A DNA stretch of 64,000 nucleotides from Streptomyces netropsis (GTDB lineage Bacteria > Actinomycetota > Actinomycetes > Streptomycetales > Streptomycetaceae). Below, in pieces: positions 50,053-58,434 of this stretch. A program made the position numbers and the translations under genes. The stretch covers positions 186,001-250,000 of the forward strand of contig NZ_JACHJG010000011.1 of the NCBI RefSeq assembly GCF_014203545.1, in the 5' to 3' direction. Each line of letters begins with the position of its first letter. Positions within the stretch are counted from its first letter, which is position 1. Below the pieces are notes generated by a model. That model was given only the letters and a program-made list of their open reading frames with translations. It did no database searches and was not told the origin of the DNA.

Positions 50053-52272
50053 GTGATCCGCGCCCTGACCGGGTTCTCCACCCGCAACCCATGGAAGGTC
50101 ATCGCCCTCTGGGCGGTGCTGGGCATCTTCCTGACCATGCTCAGCCAGGCGCTGATCTACCGCGTCACCCAGACCCAGAGCGGTGACTTCCTGCCCGCGA
50201 AGTACGACTCGGCCGCCGCGCTGAAGATCGCCGAGGAGCGGTTCGGGGTGAAGCCCGACGCCAACGCCGTGACCGTGCTCGTCGCCCGCGCCGACGGCAA
50301 GCCCCTCACCGGCCCCGACCACCACCGCGTCGTCGCCGTCGCCGAGCAACTGGGCCACCGGCGCGTCCAGATGCCCGAGCCCAAGGAGGACGACGACCCC
50401 GCCTTCCTGCGCCGGGACCACTCCCAGACGCCCAAGGTCAGCCCCGCCATGGTCGCGCCCGATCGCAGCTTCGAGCTGCTCTCCGTACAGCTGACCGGCA
50501 ACTCCACGGACCCCGCACTGCACGACCTCTACCGTGCCTTCCGCGACCAGGCGAAGGACGCGTTCGCCGGGGCCGGGATGCGCACCGGCTTCACCGGGGG
50601 ACTGGCCGACCTCGTCGACACCGCGGAAGCCGAGGAGACCACCCAGATGGTCGTCGGCATCCTGATGGTCGGTCTCATCGTGCTGATCAACATCCTGGTG
50701 TTCCGCAGCGCGCTGGCCGCCTTCGTGCCGCTGTTCGCCGTCGTCATCATCGGCGGCGCGGCCGCTGGCGTGGTCGTCGGCACGGCGATGCTCACCGGCA
50801 TCAAGCTCGACACCTCCACCCCGAGCATGATCAGCGTCGTGCTGATCGGCATCGGCGTCGACTACTTCCTCTTCCTCCTCTTCCGCTTCCGCGAACAACT
50901 GCGGGCCCGCCCCGACCTGCCCCCACGCGTCGTGTCGGCCGAAGTCAGCGCACGGGTCGGCACCGCGATCACCTCGGCCGCCCTCACCATCGTGGCCGCC
51001 TTCGCCACCCTCGGCGTCGCGACCTTCGGACAGTTCCGCGTGCTCGGCCCCGCCATCGCCGTCTCGGTACTCGTCATGCTGCTCGCCAGCCTGACCCTGA
51101 TGCCCGCGCTGCTCGCGGTCACCGGACGCAAGATGTTCTGGCCCTCCCGCTCCCTCAAGCGCGAGCCCCGCCCCGGCACGGCCGCGCGCGTCGGCGACCT
51201 GGTCGCCCGCCGCCCGTTCACCCTCGTACTGGCCTCCGTCGCCCTGCTCGGCGCGCTGGCGGCCGGACTGGTCGGCATCCGGATGGACTTCGGCCAGACC
51301 GCCGGAACCCACGACACCCCGGCAGCCGCCACCTCCGCCGAGATCTCCCGCGCCCTGCCCGCCGGAGTGTCCGACCCGGCCACCGTCTACGTCACCGCCA
51401 AGGACGGCCGTACCCTCACCGTCGCAGGACTCGACGCCCTGCCCAAGGCCCTCGCCGAGGTCCAGGGCGTCGGCACGGTCGGCAAGACCACCCTCAACAA
51501 CGACCGCACCGCCGCCCGCATCGACCTCTACCTCACCGCCGACACCCAGAGCCAGCAGGCCCGCGACCTCGTCTCGGGCCCCGTCCGTGACACCGTCGCC
51601 CGCCACACCCCGACCGGCGCGGAAGCCCACGTCGGCGGCACGGCCGCGATCTTCGCGGACATCTCCACCGCCGTCGACCACGATTTGAAGATCGTGTTCC
51701 CGGTCGCCGCCGTGCTGATCTCCCTCATCCTGCTCGTCCTGCTGCGCAGCCTGCTCGCCCCGGCCGTCCTCATGATCGCCGTCGGCCTCGGCTTCGCCGC
51801 CACCCTCGGCGCCTCCGCCCTCTTCTTCCAGCACATCCTGGACAAGCCGGGCGTCAACTTCGTCCTGCCGCTGGTGCTGTTCCTCTTCGTCGTCGCCCTC
51901 GGCACCGACTACAACATCCTGATCAGCGACCGCATCCGCGAGGAGATGGAACGCCCGGGGCCGGCCCGCGCCGCCGTCGCCCGCGCCGTGCGCCACACCG
52001 CACCGGCCATCGCCACGGCGGGCGTCGTCCTCGCCGCGTCCTTCGGCAGCCTCGCCGTCAACGCGGCCCCCTCCACCCAGCAGATCGGCTTCGCGACGGC
52101 GCTCGGCATCATGCTCTCCGCCTTCGTCCTTTCCATCGTGCTGGTGCCCGCGCTCGCCGCGATCCTCGGCCGGGGCACGTGGTGGCCGGTCCGCCCGGGC
52201 CGCGACCGGGGCCGCCACCACGCCGGATCCCCGGAGGCCCAGCCGCACCGCGAGCACGTCACCGTCCACTGA
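50053..52272 (+). CDS. MmpL/RND-family transporter
   Basis: A 739-residue MMPL protein with two halves, each a first TM, an extracellular domain and a block of about five TM helices. Signatures include IGIGVDYFLFLLFRFREQLR (TM4-TM5 of the first half, with the conserved D-Y of the proton relay) and ALGTDYNILISDRIREEM in the second half. Relatives export lipids, siderophores or drugs across the membrane, powered by protons. GTG 50053 has GGAGGA upstream. It is divergent from a two-component system, which probably regulates it. The reading frame on the opposite strand (over 1000 codons) is a GC-skew shadow. Confidence 0.93.
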   Translation: MIRALTGFSTRNPWKVIALWAVLGIFLTMLSQALIYRVTQTQSGDFLPAKYDSAAALKIAEERFGVKPDANAVTVLVARADGKPLTGPDHHRVVAVAEQLGHRRVQMPEPKEDDDPAFLRRDHSQTPKVSPAMVAPDRSFELLSVQLTGNSTDPALHDLYRAFRDQAKDAFAGAGMRTGFTGGLADLVDTAEAEETTQMVVGILMVGLIVLINILVFRSALAAFVPLFAVVIIGGAAAGVVVGTAMLTGIKLDTSTPSMISVVLIGIGVDYFLFLLFRFREQLRARPDLPPRVVSAEVSARVGTAITSAALTIVAAFATLGVATFGQFRVLGPAIAVSVLVMLLASLTLMPALLAVTGRKMFWPSRSLKREPRPGTAARVGDLVARRPFTLVLASVALLGALAAGLVGIRMDFGQTAGTHDTPAAATSAEISRALPAGVSDPATVYVTAKDGRTLTVAGLDALPKALAEVQGVGTVGKTTLNNDRTAARIDLYLTADTQSQQARDLVSGPVRDTVARHTPTGAEAHVGGTAAIFADISTAVDHDLKIVFPVAAVLISLILLVLLRSLLAPAVLMIAVGLGFAATLGASALFFQHILDKPGVNFVLPLVLFLFVVALGTDYNILISDRIREEMERPGPARAAVARAVRHTAPAIATAGVVLAASFGSLAVNAAPSTQQIGFATALGIMLSAFVLSIVLVPALAAILGRGTWWPVRPGRDRGRHHAGSPEAQPHREHVTVH

Positions 52273-52336
52273 CGGGCCCGGCTCGATCACCAGCCTGACG
52301 TGCTGGAAGGAGAAGCCCCTGGTCTAGCCTCTGTGC

Positions 52337-52753
52337 ATGCGCATCGACGAGATCTCCACCTGGCTCGACGAGCATGACGCGAGCGCGGGACCGGGGGCTC
52401 TCTCAGCCGAGTTCGATGCGTACCTCTGCTCGCTCGCGTGGGCAGGGTGCGGCATCGACTGGCGGGAACTCCCGCACCGCTCGCTCGTACTGGACGGTGT
52501 CTCGGACGACGAGGCAGTGGCGTGGGCCCGCCGGACAGCCATGGCCCGGCACGACCACGTGCTGCTGATCGACTCGGCTTCCGAGCCGGGAGTGATATGC
52601 CGGTTCGAGGACGCCATCAGGGACTTCGAGCTGCTCTCGGGCCGCCCGGAGCTGTACATGTGCGGTGTCGACCTCGTGGGCGGCGAAGTGAGACCGGCCT
52701 TCGACCGCTTCATCGAGCGACGGTCCTTCATGACTCTCAACGCCCGCGTCTGA
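52337..52753 (+). CDS. Uncharacterised 138-residue protein
   Basis: Cytosolic, acidic, with patches such as MRIDEISTWLDEHDASAG, GIDWRELPHRSLVLDG and HDHVLLIDSASEPGVICRFE. I do not recognise the family. The frame is clean and ATG 52337 lies 6 nt after a -10-like TAGCCT (52325-52330), so a leaderless transcript is likely. It is convergent with the TauD gene, separated by a gap with a coding remnant and a terminator. Confidence 0.65.
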   Translation: MRIDEISTWLDEHDASAGPGALSAEFDAYLCSLAWAGCGIDWRELPHRSLVLDGVSDDEAVAWARRTAMARHDHVLLIDSASEPGVICRFEDAIRDFELLSGRPELYMCGVDLVGGEVRPAFDRFIERRSFMTLNARV

Positions 52754-52820
52754 GCTGCCGCTGAGGCGTAGGGGTCCCTGCCGGAGCACCGCCGGGTCCG
52801 GGGGACCGGGTCGTCGCTGC

Positions 52821-53015
52821 CTGTGGACGGCCGAGCAGCGCGGGCATCTGCTGCCCGCGCTGCCGGTGGCCTACGTCGTTCCCGGCCCGGTGTCGTGCTC
52901 TCCGGCACCGTATCCGGAGGTGGTGCGGCGACTCGTCGAGGGCCTGCGCGGTGCCGGGATGCCGGGCCCCGTGTCGGGGCCCGGCGCGGTCTTCACGGCC
53001 TCCGGCCCGGGCCGG
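52821..53015 (+). pseudogene. Coding-like remnant without start
   Basis: An open frame reads WTAEQRGHLLPALPVAYVVP, then YPEVVRRLVEGLRGAG, with normal third-position GC bias, but it has no proper beginning or end and runs into the opposite-strand dioxygenase gene. It may be the decayed 3' part of an old gene. No family is recognised. Confidence 0.25.
52961..52985. terminator. Terminator hairpin between convergent genes
   Basis: A perfect 11-bp stem GCCGGGCCCCG / CGGGGCCCGGC with a 3-nt TGT loop, 38 bp beyond the end of the TauD-type gene. Confidence 0.75.
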
Positions 53016-53022
53016 GGCTGTT

Positions 53023-53889
53023 TCAGAGCGTCAGGAACGGCTTCTCGCCCGCGATGTTCATGCGGTGCATCAGCCGCTCGTGCGGGAAGTAGTCCGCCAC
53101 CGCGAGGTGCTGGGTGCAGCGGTTGTCCCAGACGAGGAGGTCACCGGTGCTCCAGGCGTGGCGGTAGATCAGCTCGTTGGTCTCGATGTGCCGGTAGAGG
53201 AACTCCAGGATCGCCCGGCTCTCGGTCTCGCTGAGCCCGTTGATACGGGTCACGTACGGGGACGAGATGTACAGGGCCTTCCGGCCGGTCACCGGGTGCG
53301 TACGCACCAAGGGGTGCTCCACCGGCTCCTGGTCGGCGAACTGCTCGTCCGGGTCGATTCCCTTCTTCTTCAGCGACCGCTGGAGGTTGCCGTAGTCCGC
53401 GCCGAACGCCTTGCGCACGTCGTGCACCGCGGTGAGCTTGAGCAGCATCTCCCGCATGGGCTCGGAGAGCGTCTCGAAGGCGAGGTACATGTTGGAGTAC
53501 AGCGTGTCGCCGCCGACCCTGGGCGTGGTCCTGGCGTGCAGCACGGTGCCGAGCGGGGGCTCGGCCCATCCGCTGTTGTCGGTGTGCCAGGAGTTCAGGC
53601 CCGGCGGCTTCTGCTCGTTGTTGTGGAGCACCATGCACTCGGGGTGCCCCTCCACCGTCATGGGCAGCAGGTGGTCGTGCGTCAGGAGCCGGCCGAACCG
53701 CCCGGCGAATCGTTTCTGCTGCTCGACGCTGAGGTCCTGGCCGGGGAAGACCAGCACGTTGTACTGGTGGAAGGCGTCGTGGACGGCCGTCCACACCTCG
53801 TCGGTGAGTTCCTGCGACAGGTCGATGTCGAGGACCCGGGCCCCGAGGGCGGGGCTGACCGATTCGATGGTGGGCAGGGACGTACTCAT
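53023..53889 (-). CDS. TauD/TfdA-family Fe(II)/2-oxoglutarate dioxygenase
   Basis: A 288-residue dioxygenase with the iron triad visible: His102 and Asp104 in NSWHTDNSGW and His261 in NRCTQHLAVADY; Arg272 and Arg276 near ERLMHRMNI bind 2-oxoglutarate. It hydroxylates or cleaves a small substrate; taurine is the archetype, but sequence cannot fix it. Last gene of a three-gene operon with a GNAT and a PLP enzyme. Only 18 bp separate it from the PLP gene. Confidence 0.92.
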   Translation of the reverse strand: MSTSLPTIESVSPALGARVLDIDLSQELTDEVWTAVHDAFHQYNVLVFPGQDLSVEQQKRFAGRFGRLLTHDHLLPMTVEGHPECMVLHNNEQKPPGLNSWHTDNSGWAEPPLGTVLHARTTPRVGGDTLYSNMYLAFETLSEPMREMLLKLTAVHDVRKAFGADYGNLQRSLKKKGIDPDEQFADQEPVEHPLVRTHPVTGRKALYISSPYVTRINGLSETESRAILEFLYRHIETNELIYRHAWSTGDLLVWDNRCTQHLAVADYFPHERLMHRMNIAGEKPFLTL

Positions 53890-53907
53890 GCTTCTCCTTG
53901 TGGGGAA

Positions 53908-54936
53908 TTAGGAATGCTGTCCTGCGGGTGTGGCCAGGGACGCGGTGGTGGCCAGAATGCGTACGAGGACATCCGGGTCGATCACGCCGCCGCTGACGAT
54001 CGCGCACGGCCGGCGCCAGCCGTGGGTGCCGGAGTGCTTGATCGCGGCGGCGTACGCGGCCGCGCCGGCGCCCTCGCAGACGATCTTGTCGGTGAACGCC
54101 AGCGACGCCAGCGCACCCGCGATCTCCTCCGGGGTCACGGTGAAGACCCCGGCCAGCTTGTCCTTGAGCCGCTGGAACTGTGCGGGGAGGACGAAGCTGG
54201 CGCCGATGCCGTCGACGAAGGACTTCTCGTACGGCACGTCCGTGGGGCGGCCCGCCCGCATGGAGGCGGTCAGCGGCGCGCCCGTGCTGACCTCCACGGC
54301 GTACACCGGTATGTCCCTGCCCGACGCGCGCAGCAGCGAGGTGATGCTGTAGGCGAGGTGTCCGCCGCCGTAGGGGACGAGCACAGCATCGACGTCGGGC
54401 AGGTCTTCCAGGATCTCCAGCCCGATCGTGGCGCAGCCCAGCGCGACGTAGGGGTTGCTCTCGGACGCCAGGAAGAATCCGGGGAGTTCGGGGTAGCGCG
54501 AGGTGGTCATCGTCTGCCGCCAGGTGGCGTACGGGACCTCGCTGATCTGTGCCATCGGGTTGTAGCGCGTGATCTGGTCCCGCTTGGCGCGCGGGATCCC
54601 CTCGGGCACCACGACCGAGTAGGCGAGGTCCAGTTCGGCGGTCGCGTGGGCGAGGCCCTGTGCGAAGTTGCCGGAACTGCAGGTCACCACTCCGTGCCGG
54701 GTGATGTGGCGCCAGGTGTCCGGCTCGAACCGACGGTATCCGTGCAGCGCGCTGAGCGCGCCACGGATCTTGAAGGAGTCGGTGAGCTGGAGGTTCTCGC
54801 ACTTGATGTACACATCGGCCGGGCTCTGCGCCTTGGAGCGCAGCAGCGGCGTGTGCCGCATGTACGGGCGGATGAGCCGGTGCATGCGCTCCACGGCCGT
54901 GGGCGACACGGCGTGTACGTCCTGGGAGGTCAGCAC
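53908..54936 (-). CDS. PLP-dependent threonine-dehydratase-like enzyme
   Basis: A 342-residue fold-type II PLP enzyme. The Schiff-base Lys is K56 in SFKIRGAL, the phosphate and substrate loop is TCSSGNFAQG, and the cofactor glycine loop is VPYGGGHLAYS. A regulatory C-terminal ACT domain is absent, so it is a catabolic-type or biosynthetic enzyme acting on serine, threonine or a beta-substituted amino acid. The GTG start overlaps the GNAT stop by 7 nt. It is the middle gene of the operon with the TauD-type dioxygenase. Confidence 0.9.
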   Translation of the reverse strand: MLTSQDVHAVSPTAVERMHRLIRPYMRHTPLLRSKAQSPADVYIKCENLQLTDSFKIRGALSALHGYRRFEPDTWRHITRHGVVTCSSGNFAQGLAHATAELDLAYSVVVPEGIPRAKRDQITRYNPMAQISEVPYATWRQTMTTSRYPELPGFFLASESNPYVALGCATIGLEILEDLPDVDAVLVPYGGGHLAYSITSLLRASGRDIPVYAVEVSTGAPLTASMRAGRPTDVPYEKSFVDGIGASFVLPAQFQRLKDKLAGVFTVTPEEIAGALASLAFTDKIVCEGAGAAAYAAAIKHSGTHGWRRPCAIVSGGVIDPDVLVRILATTASLATPAGQHS

Positions 54937-55709
54937 GTCAGTTCCGCGACCGGGTAGAGGAAGTCCTCGGTCAGACCGAGCTTGCGGGCGAGGGAGATGC
55001 TGGCGTGCTTGTCCTCGGCGCAGGTGATGACGACTTCCAGGCCGTTCTTCGCGCTCCAGCGGGCCACTTCGGCGAGCAGCGCCGAGGGCAGTCCCCGGCC
55101 GCGGTAGTCGGGGTGTGCGAAGGTGCCCAGTTCGGCCAGGCCGCCGCCCACGACGCCATGCGCGTCGGCGACGATCTGCCCGTCCTTGCGAAACCCGAAG
55201 CCGATGGCGTGCTCGGCGTAGTCGGCGCCGGAGCCGAAGATGCTACGGGCCATCGGCGAGTCGAGCCGGTCGAAGAGGGCGGCGTCGATCCGGATGAGTT
55301 CGAAACCGTCCGGCAGCGCCTGCTCGGGGGCGCTCCATCCGGTACGCGGCTGGCTGAACTGCCGTCGCAGGGCCGGGGTGAAGCCGCTGTCGGCCGCTTG
55401 CTCGCCGATGCCCGGCTCGGGTGGATGGACGATCTGCACCGGGCCGTGTCCCTCGAGGAGGGTACGGGCCTGATCGAAGAAGGCGCGGGTCAGGGTTCCT
55501 GCGGCGAAGCAGAAGGGAGAACGGGTGGCGATCAGACACGCGACCACGACACCGTTCTCTTCGTGCACCCATACGCGGCCGGGTAATTTCTCGTCGAGAA
55601 CGCCGTGCACGAATGCCAGATTCGGGTACTGCGGCCCGAATAACGGCTCCACGCGCGCGTAGTCCTCCTTAGCCAACTCGACCAGCACCGGGCGGTCCGC
55701 CTTTCTCAC
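54930..55709 (-). CDS. GNAT-type acetyltransferase with two TTA codons
   Basis: A 259-residue GNAT_acetyltran-like protein: N-terminal half without a strong motif (PQYPNLAFVHGVLDEKLPGR), then the acetyl-CoA part VVGGGLAELGTFAHPDYRGR and GLPSALLAEVARWSA. Two in-frame TTA Leu codons, at codon 23 (55643-55641) and codon 42 (55586-55584), make translation depend on the bldA tRNA. It is the first gene of the operon, so the whole unit should be developmentally timed. GTG 55709 has no strong ribosome binding site; a GTG at codon 8 is an alternative and would still leave both TTA codons inside. Confidence 0.85.
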   Translation of the reverse strand: MRKADRPVLVELAKEDYARVEPLFGPQYPNLAFVHGVLDEKLPGRVWVHEENGVVVACLIATRSPFCFAAGTLTRAFFDQARTLLEGHGPVQIVHPPEPGIGEQAADSGFTPALRRQFSQPRTGWSAPEQALPDGFELIRIDAALFDRLDSPMARSIFGSGADYAEHAIGFGFRKDGQIVADAHGVVGGGLAELGTFAHPDYRGRGLPSALLAEVARWSAKNGLEVVITCAEDKHASISLARKLGLTEDFLYPVAELTC

Positions 55710-56069
55710 GTCATACGCCGGGGATTCGTCATTCCTGCGGCATGGCGGGGCGGCAGGGCAATTCAGCGTGCATCACGGCGACAGCCCCGCAACAGAATGC
55801 ATCCGGTCATGATCGGCCCCTGGCGTCCGGAAACCGCCCTTGGGGAAGTCCGGGCCAGGGCACTGCCGTTACGTGACGGTCTGGACGGAGTTGGGCGGTG
55901 GCCGGCGACGCCTTCGTCGGGTGGCGCAGACCACGGCGAACACGCGCGGATCGACGGACGTATCGCCGGGCACCGCGGGCTTCCTTGCCGCTGGTCCGCG
56001 CCCCAGGGGCCGCCGGGCCGCCGGGCGGTCAACGCGCCCGGCGGCCCGTGCGGCAGCCCCGACCGTCCG
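55710..56069. other. 360-bp gap between the GNAT operon and the esterase gene
   Basis: No gene is supported here. The GNAT-side 100 bp are AT-richer and probably hold the operon promoter. A strong terminator hairpin for the esterase gene lies at 56015-56047. The middle has coding-like bias on both strands but no recognisable protein. Confidence 0.45.
56015..56047. terminator. Terminator hairpin downstream of the esterase gene
   Basis: A perfect 13-bp stem GGGCCGCCGGGCG / CGCCCGGCGGCCC with a 7-nt loop lies 22 bp beyond the esterase stop (minus strand). Confidence 0.75.
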
Positions 56070-57452
56070 CTACTCCGGCTGCGGCACCGGCACGGACGCC
56101 CGCACCGTGTGCAGATGCACCACGACGTCGAAGGCACGGCCCAGCGCGAGCGGCGGCGTCGGCTGGTTGGGGTACCGGCCGGGGATGACGAACGTCGGAC
56201 GCGCCGCGTCCAGCCAGCCGCCCACCGCCGGATCACGGCGCGCCGCGCGCAGGTCGACGTAGAAATCGCGGTGACGCACCTTGTCGAGGGTGTACTCGTT
56301 GCTGCCGGGTGCGGCGGGACCGACGCTGTAGGTGCCCGCCTCGCCCGTCGCCGTCCTGGCGCGGTAGTCGCCGCCGTTCAGCGAGGTGCCGACGGCGAGG
56401 TAGGCGCGGCCCACGAGCTCGCGCAGGTCCGCGCCCATCGTGACCGGGTAGTACTCGGGCACCGCGGACTCGTAGGCGGCGTGCCCGTTGTGGGCCGAGA
56501 CCACGATCCGCCCGCCGGTCTGCCGCTGCCACCACACGGCGGTCTCGGCCATGGTCCGGTCGCGGTGGCGGCTCGCGGCCTTGGCCTGGGCCGGGTCGCT
56601 CCAGTCGACGGTGTACTCCGTGGCCATGTGCGAGATGACCCGGGCCTCCTGCAGCACCCAGGGGTCCTGCGTCCCGGCCTCGGACAGCAGCCGGTAGGCG
56701 GCCGCAGCGTCCTGCGCGATCGCCTTCCGTTCGGCGAGCGGCAGGGCGTTGTACGCCGCCATGCGCGTGGCCACCCCGGTGGGCAAGGCGCGCAGTGCGG
56801 CGTAGCGGCGGCGCAGTTCGGGCACGAGAGCGGGCTCGTTGCCCGCTGCCCAGGTGAGGATGCGCTCGTACTGCTCCGGTGCGGCGTCGGAGAAGTCCAG
56901 GCCCACGACACGGACGGGGCGCGCGCTGGTGCGGTTGTGCTCCCGCACCCAGCCGAACAGGTTCAGGAACTCCTCCGTGTTCAACAGGGAGTACCCGTCC
57001 TGGAACTCCTCACGCAGGATCTGCCGCAGGTCGCCCTCGCCGGTACGGACGTAGGCGTCGATCCGGGCGGCCGCCGACCAGCTGATCTCCATGGCGAAGG
57101 CGGAGAACCCCTCCCGCGTCACCAGCTGCCGGAGCAACCGGTCCTTCACGGTGAACAGTTCCTTCGAGCCGTGCGAGGCCTCGCCGATCCCGACGATGTC
57201 CGCCCCGCGCGTCATCGAGGCGAACGCGGCCAGGTCGGCCCCGGACCCGCCGGGCTCGGCGGTGCGCAACCGGTGGGCGTACCGCTCCAGTCCGGTCACC
57301 ACATCGTGGTCCGAGGCCGAGAGGGCGGGGGACCGACCGCCCTGAGGCCCGGCCGCTGTCGCGGTGGCGGAAACCGGGCCCAGGAATGCCGTCAGAGCGA
57401 GCGTCAGAGCCAACGCCCGTGCAACGGGTCGGCGTAAAGATGGGTGCGTCAT
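56070..57452 (-). CDS. Secreted erythromycin-esterase-family protein
   Basis: A 460-residue exported protein: signal peptide (residues about 7-34) then the erythromycin-esterase fold with IVGIGEASHGSKELFTVKDR (conserved Glu-His), FAMEISWSAA, VVGLDFSD and VVSAHNGHAAY. True macrolide esterases (EreA/B) are cytoplasmic; exported relatives may act on other substrates, so macrolide resistance is only a possibility. Codon 6 is TTA (57437-57435), so the gene is a bldA target. ATG 57452 start. Divergent from the hydroxybutyrate-dehydrogenase-like gene. Confidence 0.88.
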   Translation of the reverse strand: MTHPSLRRPVARALALTLALTAFLGPVSATATAAGPQGGRSPALSASDHDVVTGLERYAHRLRTAEPGGSGADLAAFASMTRGADIVGIGEASHGSKELFTVKDRLLRQLVTREGFSAFAMEISWSAAARIDAYVRTGEGDLRQILREEFQDGYSLLNTEEFLNLFGWVREHNRTSARPVRVVGLDFSDAAPEQYERILTWAAGNEPALVPELRRRYAALRALPTGVATRMAAYNALPLAERKAIAQDAAAAYRLLSEAGTQDPWVLQEARVISHMATEYTVDWSDPAQAKAASRHRDRTMAETAVWWQRQTGGRIVVSAHNGHAAYESAVPEYYPVTMGADLRELVGRAYLAVGTSLNGGDYRARTATGEAGTYSVGPAAPGSNEYTLDKVRHRDFYVDLRAARRDPAVGGWLDAARPTFVIPGRYPNQPTPPLALGRAFDVVVHLHTVRASVPVPQPE

Positions 57453-57557
57453 GCAGGGATGTTATCCAGGCCGCCGTCCGGGCTTATGTAGCCGGCACCC
57501 ACCCACAGCACAGACGCTACGTACCCGCACCCCATCGATCCGCCGGCATCGTCTCCC

Positions 57558-57563
57558 TAGGCT
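57558..57563 (+). promoter_or_regulatory. Leaderless -10 element of the SDR gene
   Basis: TAGGCT ends 6 nt before ATG 57570, with no ribosome binding site, as in leaderless transcripts. The -35 is not clear. Confidence 0.5.
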
Positions 57564-57569
57564 TTCCTC

Positions 57570-58409
57570 ATGACCGGTCCCACACCCATTCCCCACAACG
57601 TCCCCCTCGACGTCTCTCTCAACGCCTTCGATTTCGCGGGACGTAGCGCTGATTTCGCGGGGCGTACCGCTCTCGTCACCGGCGCCGCCAGTGGCATCGG
57701 CGCGGCCTGTGCCCTGCGGCTCGCCGCCGCCGGGGCGACGGTGCGCGCCCTGGACCTCGACGCCGCCGGCCTCGAGGCGCTCGGCCGGAGGACGGAGGGC
57801 CTGCCCGGAAGCGTCGAGGCCGTGGTGCTGGACCTCAGCGACCTCGACGCGGCCGAGCATGCCGCGGTGGCAGGCACCGACATCCTCGTCAACAATGCCG
57901 GTATCCAACTGGTCTGCCCCATCGAGGACTTCCCGCCCGATGCCTTCCACCGGATCATCACCGTCATGCTGGAGGCCCCCTTCCGGCTGCTGCGGGGCGC
58001 TCTGCCGCACATGTACGCGCAGGGCTGGGGCCGGATCGTCAACATCTCCTCCGTCCACGGGCTGCGCGCGTCCGCCTACAAGTCCGCCTACGTGGCCGCC
58101 AAACACGGCCTCGAAGGACTCTCGAAGACCGCCGCCCTCGAAGGAGCGCCCCACGGCGTCACCTCCAACTGCGTGAGCCCCGGCTACGTGCGGACACCGC
58201 TGGTCGAGAAACAGCTCGCCGACCAGGCCGCCGCGCACTCCCTGCCCGTCGAGCGCGTTCTGACGGAGGTGCTGCTGGCTGGACAGGCACTCAAGCGGCT
58301 CATCGAACCGGAAGAGGTCGCCGAAGCCGTCGCCTACCTCTGCGGGCCGCATGCCTTCTCCATCACCGGCAGCACGCTGACCATGGACGGCGGATGGACC
58401 GCCCGTTGA
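57570..58409 (+). CDS. SDR, 3-hydroxybutyrate-dehydrogenase-like
   Basis: A 279-residue SDR: TALVTGAASGIGAACALRLA (cofactor loop), DILVNNAGIQ, IVNISSVHGLRAS (catalytic Ser), Y-V-A-A-K in SAYVAAKHGLEGL (YxxxK) and the ending TGSTLTMDGGW. The pattern NNAGIQ, SSVHG and KHG with the long C-terminal loop (VEKQLADQAA) is close to D-3-hydroxybutyrate dehydrogenases. The N-terminus is extended and contains a 7-residue tandem duplication DFAGRSA/DFAGRTA encoded by two 21-bp repeats (57630-57650 and 57651-57671). The next genes are a GAF/PucR regulator and an MHS permease, which fits uptake and oxidation of hydroxybutyrate. Confidence 0.85.
   Translation: MTGPTPIPHNVPLDVSLNAFDFAGRSADFAGRTALVTGAASGIGAACALRLAAAGATVRALDLDAAGLEALGRRTEGLPGSVEAVVLDLSDLDAAEHAAVAGTDILVNNAGIQLVCPIEDFPPDAFHRIITVMLEAPFRLLRGALPHMYAQGWGRIVNISSVHGLRASAYKSAYVAAKHGLEGLSKTAALEGAPHGVTSNCVSPGYVRTPLVEKQLADQAAAHSLPVERVLTEVLLAGQALKRLIEPEEVAEAVAYLCGPHAFSITGSTLTMDGGWTAR
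57630..57671 (+). repeat. 21-bp in-frame tandem duplication in the SDR N-terminus
   Basis: Two 21-bp units differ at 2 positions and encode DFAGRSA and DFAGRTA. The duplication lengthens the N-terminal arm before the cofactor loop without breaking the frame. Confidence 0.85.
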
Positions 58410-58434
58410 CGGGCCGTCCGGGACCGGGTCGTCC

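Noticed and set aside
49129..52290. Open frame of over 1000 codons on the minus strand opposite the MmpL gene
   Set aside because: It is the antisense of a well-supported transporter; composition (Gly/Asp/His/Gln-rich, no motifs) is that of a GC-skew shadow.
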